Positions 1-12,659 of a stretch of DNA of 64,000 nt are shown in pieces. The notes beneath the pieces were generated by a model that was not told the DNA's origin, made no database searches, and saw nothing but the letters and a program-made list of their open reading frames with translations. Source of the stretch: Dasypus novemcinctus (Eukaryota > Chordata > Mammalia > Cingulata > Dasypodidae). A program made the translations under genes and the position numbers. Each line of letters begins with the position of its first letter. The first letter of the stretch is position 1. The stretch is taken from contig NC_080680.1 of assembly GCF_030445035.2 (NCBI RefSeq), forward strand, positions 117,268,228 to 117,332,227. Direction: 5' to 3'.

Positions 1-1429
1 TCCCTATATGCTTTAACTGTATATGTGCATATATTGGGATGGTAGGACAAATAAACTCTACATGTAAATGTACTTTTCCACTCCCACAGGGAGTTGTAAA
101 AGACTGCATATATTTTATGAAGCTGATTTTTCACTCATTCAAAAATATTTATCTTGTGCACTTATTACAGCATGGTGGACAAAGATGAGTATAACTCATT
201 CTTACTTTTAAGTAGTTATAATCTAGTGAGTGAGGCTTTTGTGCTCATGAGAATCTATGATAAAAGTAGAACAAAAAGCATCCTGAGAGAAGGATGAGCA
301 AAATGTTATAGCGTATATAGTAATTAATTCTGATTTGAGGGGTTGGGAGAAATCTAATAGTTTACTGTGGAAGATATTTTCACATTAACTTGACAAAATT
401 ATTTTTCAAAGAGGTTTTATTCTGATATAAGCATAGGAAATCATGTTTTTTAAAAAAAAAACAACAACACAAACTGACATTATTAGATATGGAAAATACT
501 CCCTGCTCATCAATCCCCCCCAAATGATACCATTAACATTAATGGATAATTCAAAATCCAATCTTTCACATTGAGTCATCACTATTAATGGGAGAAAATG
601 AAAGGGAATGACAGTTACTCCTTCTGGAAATACAGAAAAGGAGAAAATGAGAAATATGATCTGAGATTTTAATTTGTAAGTTTGAATATAATAAAACAGT
701 ACCTCCTCGATAATTTATCAGAAAAGTTAGCTTGCAGCCTCCCTATTACTTCTTTTTCTTGTGATATTTAGGTTTCACTTTTTCTGGTTTACCATTAAAA
801 TCTTCCTGTCAGGGGATTCTGATTAGGTAGTGCTAAGGTTGAAGGGCATGAAGAGGTCAAGAAATCATTTTAGCTTGCTTTATTTCACCCTTGTTATTTG
901 CACTATCAAATGGCTCTCTTCTAAAATCAATATAGCCATAACAATTGTAGAAGATGGCTGTTAACATTTTGAGTACATTTATACTAGAAAAAAATGTGTT
1001 GTGATAGATCTGAACTCTACTGAAATTATCTCCCTCCCAGGCCCAGGTTCTCTAAACGGCCATAGTGTTTTGTTTTTGTTTCATTATTGTTTTCACCTCT
1101 TACCTCCTAGCCTGAATATGATCTAGTGTTTGTCATTAACACTATCATTAGGAGGAAAAAGCCTAATATTGAGTCACAAACTACTGTAGCCATTAAATAT
1201 TTTCTGTCCGGTGTTCTATGTTCTATCAGTTGTTTATGTTGGGTGGCAGTGCTCCTTATATCTTCTCATATAAAGGAACCAGACCATGCAGAAATATTCA
1301 CTTTCTCTAAGTACATCTGGAAAAATATATACACAGGAAAGCTGACATTCCCTTTAAACTCTTCAATAGGAGCTAATGGGAACAATGTTAGTTTCTGAAA
1401 ACACATATAAAGCTAAGATTCTTTCAGGT
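1..1429. other. Unassigned AT-rich non-coding DNA
   Basis: I see no gene, recognisable repeat or RNA here. The one short frame (1126-1398) has no domain, signal peptide or splice context that supports it. Short A-runs near 450-470 are the only local structure. Confidence 0.4.
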
Positions 1430-1868
1430 TTCTCCCAGTGGTTGTGTTGTATGCTGTGGTGGTCAAGTTCATGTGTCAGTTGACTGGGTTGTCGTGTCAG
1501 GTGACTTGTTCAAGCAAGCACTGGCCTGATTGTTACTGTGAAGACATTTCGTGGAATTACATCTGCAATCTACAAAAGAGATTGCCTTTAACAACGAGAG
1601 ATGTTTCTTCCATTCAACTGAAGCCTTTAAAATGAGAAGTGATGCTTCAGCAGTTAGAAGAGAGAATTTCTATCACTACTTCAGCCAGCCTGCTACTCTG
1701 GGGGAATTCACCAAAAGCCTTCATCAGAATTCCTAGCTTGGAGTCTGCCCTATAGAATTGGACTTGCCAATCCCTACAGTAACGTGAGACAATTCCTATA
1801 AAAATTTTATTACATTTACATATATCTCCTGTCTGTTCTGTTTCCCTAGAGAACCCTGATTAACATAT
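1430..1868 (+). repeat. Ancient LTR-like interspersed repeat
   Basis: The segment has the layout of an old mammalian LTR: a GT-rich start, a middle that reads like other decayed LTRs, and a typical end phrase (tctgttctgtttccctagag followed by aaccctgattaacat). The sequence shows this end; assignment to an old ERVL/MaLR-type LTR is from general familiarity. The family name is uncertain, and the CT tract that follows appears to have grown from its edge. Confidence 0.4.
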
Positions 1869-1869
1869 A

Positions 1870-2085
1870 TGCTTTTCCTTCTTTCCTCCCCTACCCCTTC
1901 CCCTCCCGCCTCCTCCCCCTCCTCCCCCTTCCTCCCCCCTCCTCTCCTCTCTTTCCCTCTCCTCTTCTCTCCTCTTCTCTCCTCTCCTCTCCTCTCTTTC
2001 CTTTCTCTCCTCTCTCTCTGCTCCCTTTTCTTTTCCCTTTTCTCTCCTGGTGCTGTTTCCTTTTCTCTCTCCTCCCCTCAGACCT
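1870..2085. repeat. CT-rich (polypyrimidine) low-complexity tract
   Basis: About 215 bp on the plus strand is almost pure C and T, built from CCTCC, CTCTC and CTCTT blocks. It generates low-complexity frames on both strands (Ser/Leu/Pro-rich on plus, Glu/Arg/Gly-rich on minus), which should not be taken as proteins. Confidence 0.9.
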
Positions 2086-3950
2086 CTTACAAACTCTAAC
2101 ATTGCCAACTCAAAAGGACTTTTGCAACTACAGTTGATGATGTCTGTTTCATTATAACATCCACTCTTGTTTTTCAAACAAAAATATATACTTTTATTCT
2201 GTGAATAAACAGTTCTAAATTCCTTTGTAGCAAGTTTATTTTATATAATCTTAGAAAAGACTTTAATCCTTTAATGAGGTGAGATGTGATGAAGAAATGA
2301 ACCCATAAAGAAAATATATTAGTATTACTGACCCTGGATTGCAAAAGGAAAGAGAGAAATACAATTGGAATTTTACCTCAGCTTTACTGTTTACCCTCTC
2401 CAGGAGTAAGTTTTCTGCAGCTTCATTACCTGTTTTGGTAAATTGGAAGACATACCCTCACAGTGAAGAATTTTTGAAAGTACTCTACTTAGAAAGCCTC
2501 TCTCAGAAACTGAATCCTTGTTTTTACATTTGCTTCAAGGCGGACAGTTTTCTAACAGACATTAAGGTCCTAAATCATATTGTATACTTAGAGGATTTTT
2601 ATTAGGCAGAAATTTGAGACCATGGGCCTTCTTTTCCCTTTTGGTTCCTGTCAACTGAGTGTATGGCCAGGCAAGAGTGTCTTGGGATAGAGGATTTATA
2701 ATTGAGCTCTGCATTCTTTTGAGGATATTTAGGAGTGTCCATGCTCTGCTTGTGAAATAGAAAATGAGTAGCTCCTATTTAAAAGACAAAAATTTGTCCT
2801 TTGAAATAGGTTGTTAAAATAATTCATCATAGCATTTCAATCTGTGGCCAGAAAACATGTGGCTGGAAGCACAGTATCATCCCTATAAAATATTTTGAAA
2901 CAAGTGACTTCCTGATTAACCAGTGCACATCAAGGAAGGAAATAACACATTTAAAAGCAAAGAAATCAATCATATTTCTTAATTCAGTATGGATATTTTA
3001 AAAATGATCCATTACATTTTTTCATATTTTGCCCAGTATTTTTCTGTTGAAACAAAAACCTCACCAGATGGGAATAAGTAAAGGTTACATTACGTACAGA
3101 GGCTTATGCTTAACATATTTGCAAGAATACAGTTCATGGACCCCAAGCCCTGTTTCAAGAATCTTAACTGCTTTTTATTCAATCCACACAATGTATTTAT
3201 TACACTTGTTCCCATGGGAACCGTAGACCATTTATGGATATAATTGGAACTTAATCTTCTAATGTGATCAGAAAATACACCTAAATTTTACTTTCATGTA
3301 CTTTTCCTCAGTGTCTGAGTTTTGGTTGGATCCAAGACTGGACCCAAGCACAACCCCGAGCAATATCTTTCACTACACAAAGCAGAATCTACCAGCCTGT
3401 GCTGTGTGCTATTACAGTATTCTCCTATATCCACTTCTGTTACTTATTCTTTCAAGGCTAAGACACTTTTCCCTTAGGTTTGGGAAATACATCCTAAGAA
3501 GGTGTCAGCAGCCAAACGCCTTGGAAAATATCACTAGTGCTTTTTATTTTTATTTTTTGCCTCCTTCATGTGTTTACCCCTATCTCTGTTTCTTGGAACC
3601 AGAAGAATTTTTAGTTCAGTCTGCAGACTGAACAAGTACCAAAGTGATTTACTGATCCATTCGTTTTCAGAATGCTTATTTCTCCCCACTTCAATTCCAA
3701 AGGCTCCTTCCATGCATCTATGAAGAAGATTGCTTTCTGACTTAAGTACCTTCAGACCACTTTAGTTTACACTTAAGATTTAACGTGTCCTGTAATCATC
3801 TCCATGACTTGTCCTACTTAAACTCTCTATGTTTACCAAGGAAATGTCTAAGAATGAACATAATATAAAGTTAGAGCTTGATGGCTCCATTTTCTCAGAG
3901 TGCAAACATGGTACTTCTACAGAAACCTTGCTGAAGAGATTAGAGTTAAA
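2086..3950. other. Unassigned non-coding DNA
   Basis: No recognisable gene or repeat. Small frames at 2339-2605, 3029-3226 and 3296-3631 have no coding signature I can support. Decayed repeats may be present below my recognition limit. Confidence 0.35.
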
Positions 3951-3954
3951 GTAT

Positions 3955-4738
3955 ATTCTCCTGGATATGCAGTGGTATTACATTGTAGTTTTAATCTGTG
4001 TTTCCTGGTGATTAATGATACTAAGCATCTTTTCATATGTGTTTGTTGCCCATTTGGACATCCTCCATAGTAAAGAGGCTGTCTTTTGTCATTTTTTATA
4101 TTGCTCTGTTTAACTTTTTAAAATGGATTTGTAAGTAATATATATTCTGCACAGGAGCTGTTCTTGTTATACATGTTGCAAATACCTTCTCCCACTGCGT
4201 GACTTTCCTATTATTTTCTTAATGGTGTCTTTAAAAAAACATAAATTATTTTTGCTATGAAGACTACTAATATTTCCATTTATGGTTAGTGTGATTTATG
4301 TTACGTTTCATAATTACTTCTCTGCCATGAAGATATCAAGATACTCTCCTATTTTTTTTTAGAATTTTTAATGATTTTCATGGCATAGTAAAACCTCCAT
4401 TTTGTTCTTTTTTAAAATTGTCTTAGTAATTCTGATTATATTCCCACACATATTTTAAAAATGACACGTCAATTTCCGTAAGAAAACCTGATGAGATTTT
4501 GATAGGATTATGTTGACTTTATAGATAATTTTGGTGAGGATTGTCATCTTCACAATAGTTAATCTTCCAACCCATGAATATGATAGATTCTATTTTATTC
4601 TTTCCATTATTATATTTAATTTTCATAACACTTAATGTTTTCCATGTAGACTAGAGGATATTACACTACTTTTCTTAGATTTATTCCTGAATATTTGATG
4701 TTTTTCATGCTACTATACTATATAGTAGTTTTTTAAAA
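3955..4738 (-). mobile_element. LINE-1 3' region (ORF2 end), antisense, first segment
   Basis: Read on the minus strand this is the C-terminal part of LINE-1 ORF2 in decayed form. The plus strand shows the complement of familiar ORF2 blocks, such as the stretch around 4010-4090 (cttttcatatgtgtttgttg). It is interrupted at about 4739 by another LINE-1 fragment, and ORF2 sequence resumes at about 5375, so the two segments are probably one element. Stops occur in all frames. It belongs to an older L1M-type lineage by its divergence. Confidence 0.65.
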
Positions 4739-5372
4739 ACATTTTTTAATCAAAGATCATCATTATACATGAACATCCAGAAACACTAAGTATATAAGTT
4801 GTGATCTTACAAAACAAACATGCATATCATCATACAGGGCTCCCATCATTACCCCTCACCAACACCTTGCATTGTTGTGAGACAATTGTTAAACTTTGAA
4901 TGAACATCATCAAAACATTGCTACTAACAATAGCCAATATCTTACATTTGGTGTATTTTTCCCTCACCCCACCCGGGTAATGATACCCTATGTTAGTAAT
5001 ATATATTTATTATAGTTTATGAGAGAATGCTCTCATATTCTGTTAACACAGTCCATCTTCTACCCCTGGATTCCCTGTGTTATATAGTCCCATGCCTTGT
5101 ACAGTCCATTCAAAGTGTACACTCAGTGGCTTTCATATCCATCACAGAGTTGTGTTGTCATCACCTGAGTCAATTTTAGAATGTTTTCATGACTCCAAAA
5201 GAAAAAACCCCATACCTCCTTATATCTCCCTATTTTTGTCCCTTAGAATTGATAAATCTTCTTTGCCATTGCTGGAAACATATTACAATATTACTGTTAA
5301 CTATAATCCATAAATTATATTAGTTGTAATTTCCCATGTCATCATATACTTAACACTTTACTGTACAGTAGC
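4739..5372 (-). mobile_element. LINE-1 3'-end fragment inserted in older LINE-1
   Basis: The segment shares its phrases with the LINE-1 fragment at 51850-52320, for example caaacatgcatatcatcata against caaacatgcacaccatgata, followed in both by cagggctccc. The T-rich left edge marks the 3' (poly-A) end of a minus-strand element. It splits the surrounding ORF2 sequence, so it is the younger insertion. Confidence 0.6.
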
Positions 5373-6034
5373 TTAAAATTGTCTGTTGCTCTTATATAAA
5401 AATACAATTGATTTTTGAGTATAGTGTGCAATTATTTTATTAAGCTCACGTAACAATTGAAATTTTTTATTTGAGCAATGTCCATTTTCTACATAAAATA
5501 TAGTTTGAAAAATGAGAATTTTATTTCTCCTTTTCAATCTTTATTCAATTGATTAATTTTTCTTGCCTTATTTTAGTAATAAGGGCTGCCAGTACAATGC
5601 TAAATAGAATGAGCCTTCTTGACTTATTTTCCGATCTCACATAGAAAATATTATTCATTATTTGACCATTAATTATTTTTAGATACTATGTATCAGATTA
5701 TGCAACATTTCTTGTATTTCTGGTTTGCCAAGAGATTTTTATCATGTCTGATTTTATCAAATACCTTTTCTAGTATCTGTATCATATGCATTTTCTTTCA
5801 TACTGTGTTAATGTCGTAAATTTCCATTCAGTGTTTTTCAATTGTCAAATATATGTTGCATTTCTGGAATAAATCCAAGCTGTTCATGATGTATTATAAT
5901 TTATATGTATTTCTGGCTTTATTTTACCTCTATATTATTAATAGAATTACTGGTAATTTTTCTTTTCTTGGAAGGTTTTGGTATTAAAGTTGTGCTTTCC
6001 TCATAAAATGAGTTGAATCATGTTTTCTTATTAG
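5373..6034 (-). mobile_element. LINE-1 ORF2 fragment, antisense, continued
   Basis: This is decayed ORF2 sequence on the minus strand, recognisable from the complement of the reverse transcriptase and post-RT region (for example around 5580-5640 and 5740-5800). It continues the segment ending near 4738 and is cut at its right end by a MaLR-type LTR. Confidence 0.6.
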
Positions 6035-6497
6035 GTAGATTGGGTTATGCAGTCCCAATGAAAGACATGTTCCTAATCTTAATCCTAGTCCTTGTGAATG
6101 TGAATTTGTATAAATAGGACCTTTTGAAGATGTTACTTTTAGATAAGGTGTGGCGCAACTGAATCAGGTGAGTTAATACATATTCCTGGAGACTTTATAA
6201 GGAGAAGTCAGAGAAAGCAACCTAGAGGTGCTGGAAGATGGAAGTCAGAGAAACCAGAAGAGCAGCCACAAGGACAGAGATTGCCACTCAGTGGAGGCTA
6301 AGATTCAAGCCAAGGATCCCCCAGGACCCTGGCAAGCCAGCTGGGAAACACAGCAGACTTCAGGCAGAAAGCATGCTCTTGTTCATGCCTTGGTTTTGGA
6401 CTCCTAGCCTCCAAAACTGAGACAGTCAATTAATGTTTTGTTTAAGCCAACCCATTGTATGGATTTGTCATAGCAGCCTGACACTTGTTTTATATTG
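6035..6497 (+). mobile_element. MaLR-type (MLT/MST-like) solo LTR
   Basis: It has the typical order of a mammalian MaLR LTR: early phrases with 'cctaatcttaatcctagtcc', then 'aaggtgtggc', a purine-rich centre with 'gccaaggatcccc', and a 3' end of 'caaaactgagacagtcaatt' followed by 'tcatagcagcctgacac'. No internal region is attached. It sits inside antisense LINE-1 sequence and is therefore younger than that LINE. The frame 6238-6420 within it is not a gene. Confidence 0.7.
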
Positions 6498-6612
6498 TTT
6501 GCAAGATTTTGCTTAAACTTAGTTTTATTTCTTTCCTAAAATTTGGTATCATTCACTATTAAAATGATCTAGGTCTGGGAGTTTATATTTACAGAATAAA
6601 TTTCTTTAATAA
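6498..6612 (-). mobile_element. LINE-1 ORF2 fragment, antisense, between two LTRs
   Basis: A short piece of the same antisense LINE-1 left between two LTR insertions. It ends with AATAA, the target duplication of the next LTR. Confidence 0.5.
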
Positions 6613-7290
6613 TGTATTAGTCAGCCAAAGGGGTGCTGATGCAAAATACCAGAAATCTGCTGGCTTTTTAAAAGGGTATTTATTTGGGGTAGGAGCTTGC
6701 AGATATCAGGTCATAAAGCATAAGTTACTTCCCTCACCAAAGTCTATTTCCACGTTTTGGAGCAAGATGGCTGCTGACATCTGTGAGGGTTCAGGCTTCC
6801 TGGGTTCCTCTGGGCTCAGCTTCACTGTTTTCTCCACAAAGTCAACTGTAGACTATGAGTTTCTCTGGACTTTGCCTCTCTCCACAAGGTCAGCTCTAGA
6901 CTATCAGGTTAACAGCTCTGTCTCTCTTGCTGGGGTTTCTGCCATGTCTAAGGAGTCGTCTCTATTCCTCTGTGTTCTTCTCCTGGCTCAGGTCCTCTCT
7001 TCCTGGGGCTTGCTTTTCTTTCCTCTACATGATGACTTCCTGGTGTCCAGCTTAAGACTTCAGCATCAAACTTCAACATCAAAATTCCAACATCAGAAAC
7101 CCTCACTTCTGTCCTTTGCCATGCCTTTTATCTGTGAGTCCCCACCCACCAAGGAGTGGGGACTCAATGCCCTAATGACATGACCCAATCAAAGCCCCGA
7201 TCATAATTCAATCACACCCAGGTACAGACCAGATTACAAACATAACCCAATATCTATTTTTGAAATTCATAGCCATATGAAACTGCAACA
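6613..7290 (-). mobile_element. Lineage-specific MaLR-like solo LTR, copy 1
   Basis: Copy 1 of an LTR family found six times in this window. Read on the minus strand it starts TGTTGCAGTTTC and ends GGCTGACTAATACA, the TG...CA ends of an LTR, with an AAATAA poly-A-type motif shortly before the end. It is flanked by a perfect 5-bp duplication, AATAA at 6608-6612 and 7291-7295, the size typical of ERVL/MaLR integration. It lies in antisense LINE-1 DNA. The 138-codon frame 6767-7183 lies on the antisense of the LTR and is not supported as a gene. Confidence 0.85.
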
Positions 7291-7295
7291 AATAA

Positions 7296-7930
7296 AGGAA
7301 AAATGATCTTATATTTTTTATGTGTGTCAGTTTTGACATTTTAAAATTAATGAATGCATTTATTTTATTTAAATTTCAATTTAATGGCATAGCTTTTTCA
7401 TAATATCCTTTTAATTTTTATATCTTTTAAGTTGTTGATAAGTTCTCTTTCATTTTTGATGTTGATTAGTCATACCTTTTCAAATTTTTCTTAATCAGTC
7501 TCATTAGGGGAATTATTTATCATTTTTATTAGTATTTTCAAGTAATTTTTGGCTTTCTTTTTCCTTTTTTTTTTTTTTTTTACAATTTCTGCTCTTATAT
7601 TTATGATTTCCATCCTTCTATTTAAACTTACTGTTCTTCTAAATTCTATGATAGCTGCATAGATAATTGATATTCAATCTTTCTTCTTTGACTATAAATG
7701 CCTTAAAAGCTATAAATCTCCCTGAATAAGCACAGCTTTAACTATATCCCACAGGCTTTTAAAATTTATTTTAAGGAAGATATTTGCAATATCATCTTTA
7801 TTATTCATTTCAAAATATTTTTCTATTTCCATTATGACCTCTTATTTGATGCGTGGATTAATAATATATGTATTTCTGAATTTATTTCCAATGTTTTAAC
7901 TGTTTTATCTTGATAAGTATACATTTTTAA
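7296..7930 (-). mobile_element. LINE-1 ORF2 fragment, antisense, final segment
   Basis: Complement of decayed ORF2, including the block around 7680-7760 (ctttgactataaatgcctta) that recurs in mammalian LINE-1. It continues the element broken by the LTRs to the left. A T-run at 7566-7581 is internal. Confidence 0.6.
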
Positions 7931-8560
7931 CTATTCTTTTTGAAGTTGCCTGTGGATTACAACATACATCTTTGACTTATTCAGGTTTAATAAAACATTA
8001 AATATTTTAGTATATTTAATAAGAATTAAAATATTGTTTCCTCTTTAATAAGGCAAAGAACTTTAATTCTGTCTCTCTCCTGACTATATGCTATTTTGTC
8101 ATACATTTTAGAATATATATGTATGTATAAACAATATTTTATTCCTTTCAGATATTTAATATTATTTTATATTTACCCACATAGTTATCTTTTTTATTAT
8201 TTTTGCTCTTTACTGCATTTCCTAACATTCATCCAGGTTCATGTAGTCTTCTGGCTTTAAAATGTCTTCTTTTTAGTTTGTTTAGTACAAGTCTGCTTGT
8301 GACAATATCAGTTATTCTTTGCCTGGTAAAGTCTCTATTTTGCTTTTGTTTTAAAAAGGATATTTTACTACATTGGCAGTCATTTTTTTCCCCCTATGCT
8401 TTGAAAATTCATTCCATTGAATTCTGGCTTCCATTGCTACTCTGACTGCTTTTAAGATGTTCTCTTTTTCTTTGATTTTCAGCAGTTTGATTCTAATAAA
8501 TTGCTATAAATATTAAACTTGGAGTTCATAATACTTCCTGAAATTTTGACTTTATATATT
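7931..8560 (-). mobile_element. Probable LINE-1/HAL1 fragment, antisense
   Basis: The region around 8200-8450 reads like the complement of LINE ORF2 or HAL1 sequence, but I cannot fix the family. The frame 8203-8445 is antisense to it and is not supported as a gene. Confidence 0.4.
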
Positions 8561-9059
8561 TAACCAGTTTTGAACAATGCTCAGTGATTATATCTTTCAG
8601 TTTTGGTTCTCTACCTTGCCCCTGTCTGAGTCTTCAATTCCACAGTCCCGTGAAGACTGGATATCACATATCAGCTGCCTACATTAGACCCAGCAGATAA
8701 TATCCTACAGCCAATTAAGCAGATAGATATAGGCGATCCAGTTGCTGGATCGTCCCTTAGTTTCATTCTTAGTTTGGAACCTGGCCTTTTAATTCTTCAC
8801 GATCTTGTTAACTCTCCCATACTTTCAAATTGGGTCCTCTTTTTATTGCTCTAATTATAATTTGTCTAGTTTTTCCAGTTCTCAAAGGAGGACTGGACTG
8901 AATTATTTATTTGCCATTATGGCAAACAGAACTCTCTCTTTTCCAGTGATGTATAACATGCATCCAATAAAGTGAATAAAGTGTACTAATCTTGAATGTT
9001 AATAATGACAATTGTCTACATATATTTACACAAGTATAACCCCTATCTAGATCATACAT
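8561..9059. other. Unassigned non-coding DNA
   Basis: No gene or confident repeat. It lies between two LINE fragments and may be further decayed LINE sequence. Confidence 0.3.
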
Positions 9060-9620
9060 AAAATATTTCCATCACTCATTATATACCCTTTTACTTCTCT
9101 CCAAACTATACCTTCTCCCACTCTAAGAAGATGATTCTGACTTTCATAATCATCAGTCTTTTTCTCTTTTTGAGCTTAATATAGGTGGAACCATACAGGA
9201 AATTTCACTTATATGTCTGACTTTTTCACTAAACATAATATCTATGAGATTTACCCATGATATTGTATGTGCTAGGAGTTCAGTCTGTTTTTATTTCTTT
9301 GTAGTATTTCATTACATGAATATGCCACAATTTAGCCATTCTTCTGTTAATGGATATCCAGTTTTAACTCTAAATAAACCTGCCATAAACATCCTTGTAC
9401 ATGACTGCTTTTGTTTTGCTTTTTGTTTTGTTTTGTTTTGTTTTGCCAGATGTACTCTTTTCTCTTGTGAGTATCCAACAGTGAAATTGCTGGGTCATAG
9501 GAAAGGCAAATACTCAGCTTAAGTAGAAACATGCAGTTTCATAAAAATTTATTTCATTTTACATTCCCTCCAGCAATATATGAGATTTCTTTCTCTTATA
9601 TATGGTGCATGGTTTCTCCT
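9060..9620 (-). mobile_element. LINE-1 3' end fragment, antisense, with TTTTG tract
   Basis: The plus strand carries the complement of the LINE-1 3' UTR/ORF2 junction seen elsewhere in mammals, for example around 9300-9370 (gccacaatttagccattctt). A (GTTTT)n-like microsatellite at 9408-9446 interrupts it. Frames 9244-9522 (+) and 9347-9532 (-) are chance ORFs in it. Confidence 0.6.
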
Positions 9621-12424
9621 TTTTAAAAGTCTTTTTCCTTTCTCTCTCATTTCTTTTGATTACATGCCTTGAACGTGACCTATGTTTGGAGTATGGAATT
9701 TACACAATATTTTTGCTTCTCACTTCAGTTCCCTACTCATAAGAATAGCTTCTAGTCTTTTATTTCAAAATCTCAAAGGCAAGGATCTGCTTATTTAAAC
9801 TCAATCGTTGACCCACACCTTCAGAGGAGTTTGTATTAGCCAAGTGAACAGGTTGTCTTTTTTCAGGTTTCCTCCCTGGCAAATGGGTTAGAAATGGCAT
9901 AAATGATTGTTTATATACAGCTGCTACTTTAGGAGTTTTGGGGCTGGGGCTGCTATTATGTTTATTAAGCTCTTTGTCCACAACTTAGATACATTCCGGA
10001 CAAGACAGAATTCAAGTTCACAATGTAATTTTCTTTAGTCAGTTTAATTCTAATGGCCTTCCCAATCTCTAATTATTACTGAAACATATTTTTACTGTAA
10101 TTGTTAAAAGTAACCACCATAGTGCCATAATGCAATTGTTTAAAAATACATTAAAACCTCTACCTTAACCATTTTATAACTGAGTGAGCATTAGAAAGAG
10201 TAAGGGATTTGGCTGACTGTACTTAACCAGATAATGGTGGAATTTGAACAGAAACCTCTCTCTTCTCTAGCCCCTATTCTGTATTCTTGCAATGACTGTA
10301 TTATCTCCCTGAATCTAATATAGCCTTTATAGTATCTAAATATTGACATTGACCTAATTTAATCATATACAAAACATTGTGGGAATACTCTTGGTGAATT
10401 TTAAATTTCCCATTTGAGAATGAGAATGATGTATTTGTGCATATTGTGAAATTCTTTCCACATTTGGTCAGTCCTCCTACCAGCTTCTAACATTTTCTAC
10501 AAATCCCTAAAAGTTGGTCAATATCTTTTTGGTGAAGCACACATTTCTGGGATTTACAAAGAGAAGAAAAATATCAACTTCCTTGAATCACTGATTTTTA
10601 CTTTGGCCCATTCCTTTCAAATACATCCACTACGTACAGTGTCAGTTTATGTATTTCAATATTCAATAGTTTTCTGAAATCTCTGGTGTGTACACATAGT
10701 CTATTAAAACCTTGCAGACTATTTACTTTCTCCAGTCATTCATATGGGTTTTTGCTTGCCAAATGCTAATGTGACATCTGCTGTACCTAATTCCAGTAAA
10801 TATCAGGAAATTTTATGCATACAGTGTATCATACATACGCCATCGATTTGTTCTGAGATATGTCACTTGTGCAAATAGCCTAGAGATCTTATGTACTAAG
10901 ATTTACATCAAGCAAAAACTAAACACTTTGGTTCAAAGGTCTTGTATTTTTCAATCCAGATATTTAAAATCCCTTTTGCTATTCGCTGACCTCATCAATT
11001 TAAAGTTGTGAATGAATTAGCTCCATTCATAAATTCACAGCAAACAGAAATACTATCAAATGCTGATAATATATGTTAGAATTTCATAATGAGGAGACAT
11101 TACAAGTACAACTGTTTTAAAACAGTAAAAAGCAAGGATTTTTTAATGATAATTGATACATAAGACCAACTAGGCTTTCTTTATGTACTTCAATAATATA
11201 ATAACAAAAAAGCCATATTATATATCACTGAAATTTGATTATAGAGTTTAAGAAATGCTTTCCTTGTTTTATAACTTAAAGAAAAGTGTTTATTTCTTAT
11301 GTTCACTCAAATATCTCTCCAGCTGCTGGTTCATCTAATATTTTGTTTTGTTTTGTCTTTTACTCCCTAATGTCCTAAAATCAAACTTTCTCTTGTCATA
11401 GTACTTTGTGCCTCTTTCTCATGAAAATGACCATAGTTATAACTTTGCATTTATTTGTGTGATGATTTGGAAAATTAACAATCCCTTTCGGGATTATTAA
11501 TTCTGGTAGGTCAGGGTCCATGATAATTTTTGTTTGCCATTTTATTTCCAGAGTATAAAAGGAAGGCTTCACAGAGTCCGTGATCAATCAGTAAGTACAA
11601 GAGGTTCTAGGAATTATGGTATCAAAAACAATTAAGGTTGTGTTTGTTTGTCTGAATAGACAATTAGAGTAAAATAATGAGGCAAAGAAATATACATATT
11701 AAACAAATTAGGAACAACCACCTCTGTTTTACGTGAAATAGCAGAAAGCCATTTAGGAAGGAGCTTAAGCAATTGATATTTTAAGGAAGCTTTTAGTATT
11801 AGCTGAGGTAAACTTCTTGACCTTGTCAGATGAATACAGCCCTAAGCAGATCAAATAATTGTAGGACTAAATTTAACACCATAGTGACTCCATAAGCAGC
11901 TCTCTTTTACTGCTGTGCCCAGAGCTCCAAATCACACCCAAAGATGTACCTTATATTCTCTTCATTTTTCTACTGTAACATTAGTATTTTCTCCTTTGAA
12001 ATTAATAAATAATTTGTGAGAGATTCTTTGAAATCATATAAATATTGTGTCCTTCAAACTTTCACCTGCTAGTTTTAGTATCCGTTAATGGTTTTAGAAC
12101 TTTCCACATTTAACGGGCATGCTGAAGGGAAGAACTTTCCCTTCTGTCCCATATATTTATTCAAGTATATATATATATCTATTTATATTAGTATAGGCTA
12201 ATAGAGAATCATTTTATTCAATAGATTTATTCCCTTTTTTTCTTTCTTAGAGAAATTCATAAAATACAGGATTTCCTTATAACACCCCACTACCATCACC
12301 ACTGTGCATTGGTAGGGAACATTTATTACAATTGATAATGGCACATTTTTATAATTGTACTATAAATTAAAGTCTATGATTTAACTTAAAGTTCACGTTT
12401 GCATACTGTAGTTCCAGGGGTTTT
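9621..12424. other. Unassigned AT-rich DNA, possible MIR trace near 10170-10340
   Basis: No gene is supported. Around 10170-10340 the order 'taactgagtgag ... ggaatttgaacagaaacc' resembles a decayed MIR SINE, but the match is weak. The rest shows no repeat I recognise. Short frames at 9760-9981 and 11396-11587 have no coding evidence. Confidence 0.35.
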
Positions 12425-12440
12425 CATTTATTTATCTATA

Positions 12441-12527
12441 TTTTTTTAGGTTGCTGGGGCCAGGGATGAAATCTGGGACCTTAAATTTGGAAAGCTGGCA
12501 CCCAACCACTGTACCACATTGGCTTCC
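12441..12527 (-). mobile_element. DAS-type tRNA-derived SINE, truncated
   Basis: On the minus strand this carries a decayed tRNA-Ala-like head (complement of ccaaccactgtaccacattg) and an A-rich tail (T-run at 12441-12447). Its flanks are similar, ggttttcatttattt on the left and ggttttttcacttattt on the right, consistent with an aged target duplication. The internal promoter boxes are mutated. Confidence 0.7.
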
Positions 12528-12566
12528 CTGAGTTGGTTTTTTCACTTATTTTGCTTGCTGTTTGTT

Positions 12567-12657
12567 TTTGTTTTTTTCAGGAGGCACCAGGAACTAACAC
12601 TGGGACCTCCCATGTGGGAGACAGGTGCTCAAACGCTTGAGCCACATCTGCGCCTCA
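12567..12657 (-). mobile_element. DAS-type tRNA-derived SINE, second adjacent copy
   Basis: The complement of a tRNA-Ala-derived SINE head is clear: ggcaccaggaactaacactg, then ggacctcccatgtgggagac and cgcttgagccacatctgcgc. A poly-T run to its left is the tail of a minus-strand element. It lies about 40 bp from the preceding copy but belongs to a different subtype. Confidence 0.8.
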
Positions 12658-12659
12658 CC

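Noticed and set aside
1860..2177. Glu/Arg/Gly-rich 105-codon minus frame and Ser/Leu/Pro-rich plus frame
   Set aside because: They are products of the CT-rich low-complexity tract.
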